DNA of 5,454 bases from the NCBI GenBank assembly GCA_902765035.1, contig CACWYF010000103.1:1-5454 (forward strand), given 5' to 3'. Numbering within the stretch: the stretch's first letter is position 1; the number at the start of each line of letters is the position of its first letter. A program made the position numbers and the translations under genes. This document shows positions 4,950 through 5,454 of the stretch, piece by piece. This DNA comes from an uncultured Eubacteriales bacterium (GTDB lineage: Bacteria > Bacillota > Clostridia > Peptostreptococcales > Anaerovoracaceae). The notes below the pieces were generated by a model that saw nothing but the letters and a program-made list of their open reading frames with translations, was not told where the DNA came from and made no database searches.

Positions 4950-5454
4950 CTACTTGCTGCTGAGGTACTCATCGATGGATGCAGCGGCGAGTTTGCCGGC
5001 GCCCATTGCCGAGATTACAGTTGCAGCTCCGGTGACAGCGTCGCCGCCGGCATATACAGCCTCGCGGGATGTCAGGCCGTCTTCATTTACGACGATGCCG
5101 CCGCGTCTGTTGACCTCAAGTCCTTCTGTAGTGTTCTTGATCAGCGGGTTAGGGCTCGTGCCTATAGCCATGATGACTGCGTCTACGTCGAGTTCGAATT
5201 CACTTCCCTCGATAGGTACAGGTCTTCTTCTGCCGGATGCATCAGGCTCTCCGAGTTCCATCTTGATGCATCTGATGCCTGTGACGAATCCGTTCTTAGG
5301 ATCCCTCGGATCATCAGGGTTGTTGTATCCCAGGATCTCTACAGGGTTGTTCAGGAGTCTGAAGTCGATGCCCTCTTCCTTGGCGTGCTCGACTTCCTCT
5401 GCTCTTGCAGGCAGCTCCTCCATGGATCTTCTGTATACGATGTAGACGTGCTCA
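4950..5454 (-). CDS. gltA: NADPH-dependent glutamate synthase small-subunit-type flavoprotein (GltA/NfnB family), C-terminal part
   Basis: Partial gene: the right window edge cuts it, leaving the last 167 residues and the TAG stop. The family passes electrons between NAD(P)H, FAD and iron-sulfur clusters. In glutamate synthase this supplies reductant for converting glutamine and 2-oxoglutarate to two glutamates; in the related NfnB it supports ferredoxin-dependent transhydrogenation. Visible are the second half of the pyridine-nucleotide domain (VYIVYRRS, 3-10, with the arginine pair typical of NADPH binding, then ELPARAEEVEHAKEEGI), AIGTSPN (96-102), and the C-terminal FAD motif VYAGGDAVTGAATV (133-146) followed by AMGAGKLAA. 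Family members are usually about 460 residues, so roughly 300 lie outside. The C-terminal part alone does not separate GltA from NfnB/SudA; gltA is my best symbol. No classical terminator follows, so read-through into tRNA-Sec is possible. Confidence 0.85.
   Translation of the reverse strand, partial: EHVYIVYRRSMEELPARAEEVEHAKEEGIDFRLLNNPVEILGYNNPDDPRDPKNGFVTGIRCIKMELGEPDASGRRRPVPIEGSEFELDVDAVIMAIGTSPNPLIKNTTEGLEVNRRGGIVVNEDGLTSREAVYAGGDAVTGAATVISAMGAGKLAAASIDEYLSSK

Overview
The window is a chromosomal stretch of what looks like an anaerobic member of the Bacillota (Clostridia). The reasons are strong GGAGG-type ribosome binding sites, a PyrB plus zinc-type PyrI aspartate transcarbamoylase, an iron-sulfur L-cysteine desulfidase/L-serine dehydratase-alpha family enzyme, a clostridial-type NADPH glutamate synthase subunit and a selenocysteine tRNA. 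I cannot name a genus. Every supported gene lies on the minus strand, so reading order runs from high to low coordinates.

Layout in transcription order: (1) 5454-4950, the C-terminal 167 residues of a GltA/NfnB-type flavoprotein, cut by the window edge. (2) 4949-4818, a 132-base gap holding two inverted repeats, one of which can form a hairpin of 23 base pairs directly in front of the tRNA. (3) 4817-4720, tRNA-Sec (selC) with anticodon TCA and encoded CCA, followed by a textbook intrinsic terminator at 4706-4682. (4) 4593-3268, a 441-residue UPF0597/CyuA-like protein with its own extended -10 promoter. (5) 3204-1848, pyrB-pyrI, the catalytic and regulatory chains of aspartate transcarbamoylase, translationally coupled and followed by a stem-loop terminator. 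(6) 1666-86, a cytoplasmic GH13 alpha-amylase/neopullulanase-like enzyme with an unusual C-terminal extension. (7) 85-1, a short, very GC-rich non-coding tail.

Functionally this is a set of housekeeping units: nitrogen assimilation, selenocysteine decoding, sulfur amino acid breakdown, pyrimidine synthesis and intracellular maltodextrin use. Only pyrB and pyrI clearly work together. I see no mobile element, CRISPR array, phage gene or defence system, and no convincing new multi-gene system. The points that most deserve a second look are the replacement of the conserved active-site cysteine by valine in the CyuA-like protein, the long hairpin next to selC, and the palindromes overlapping the amylase and pyrB promoters.
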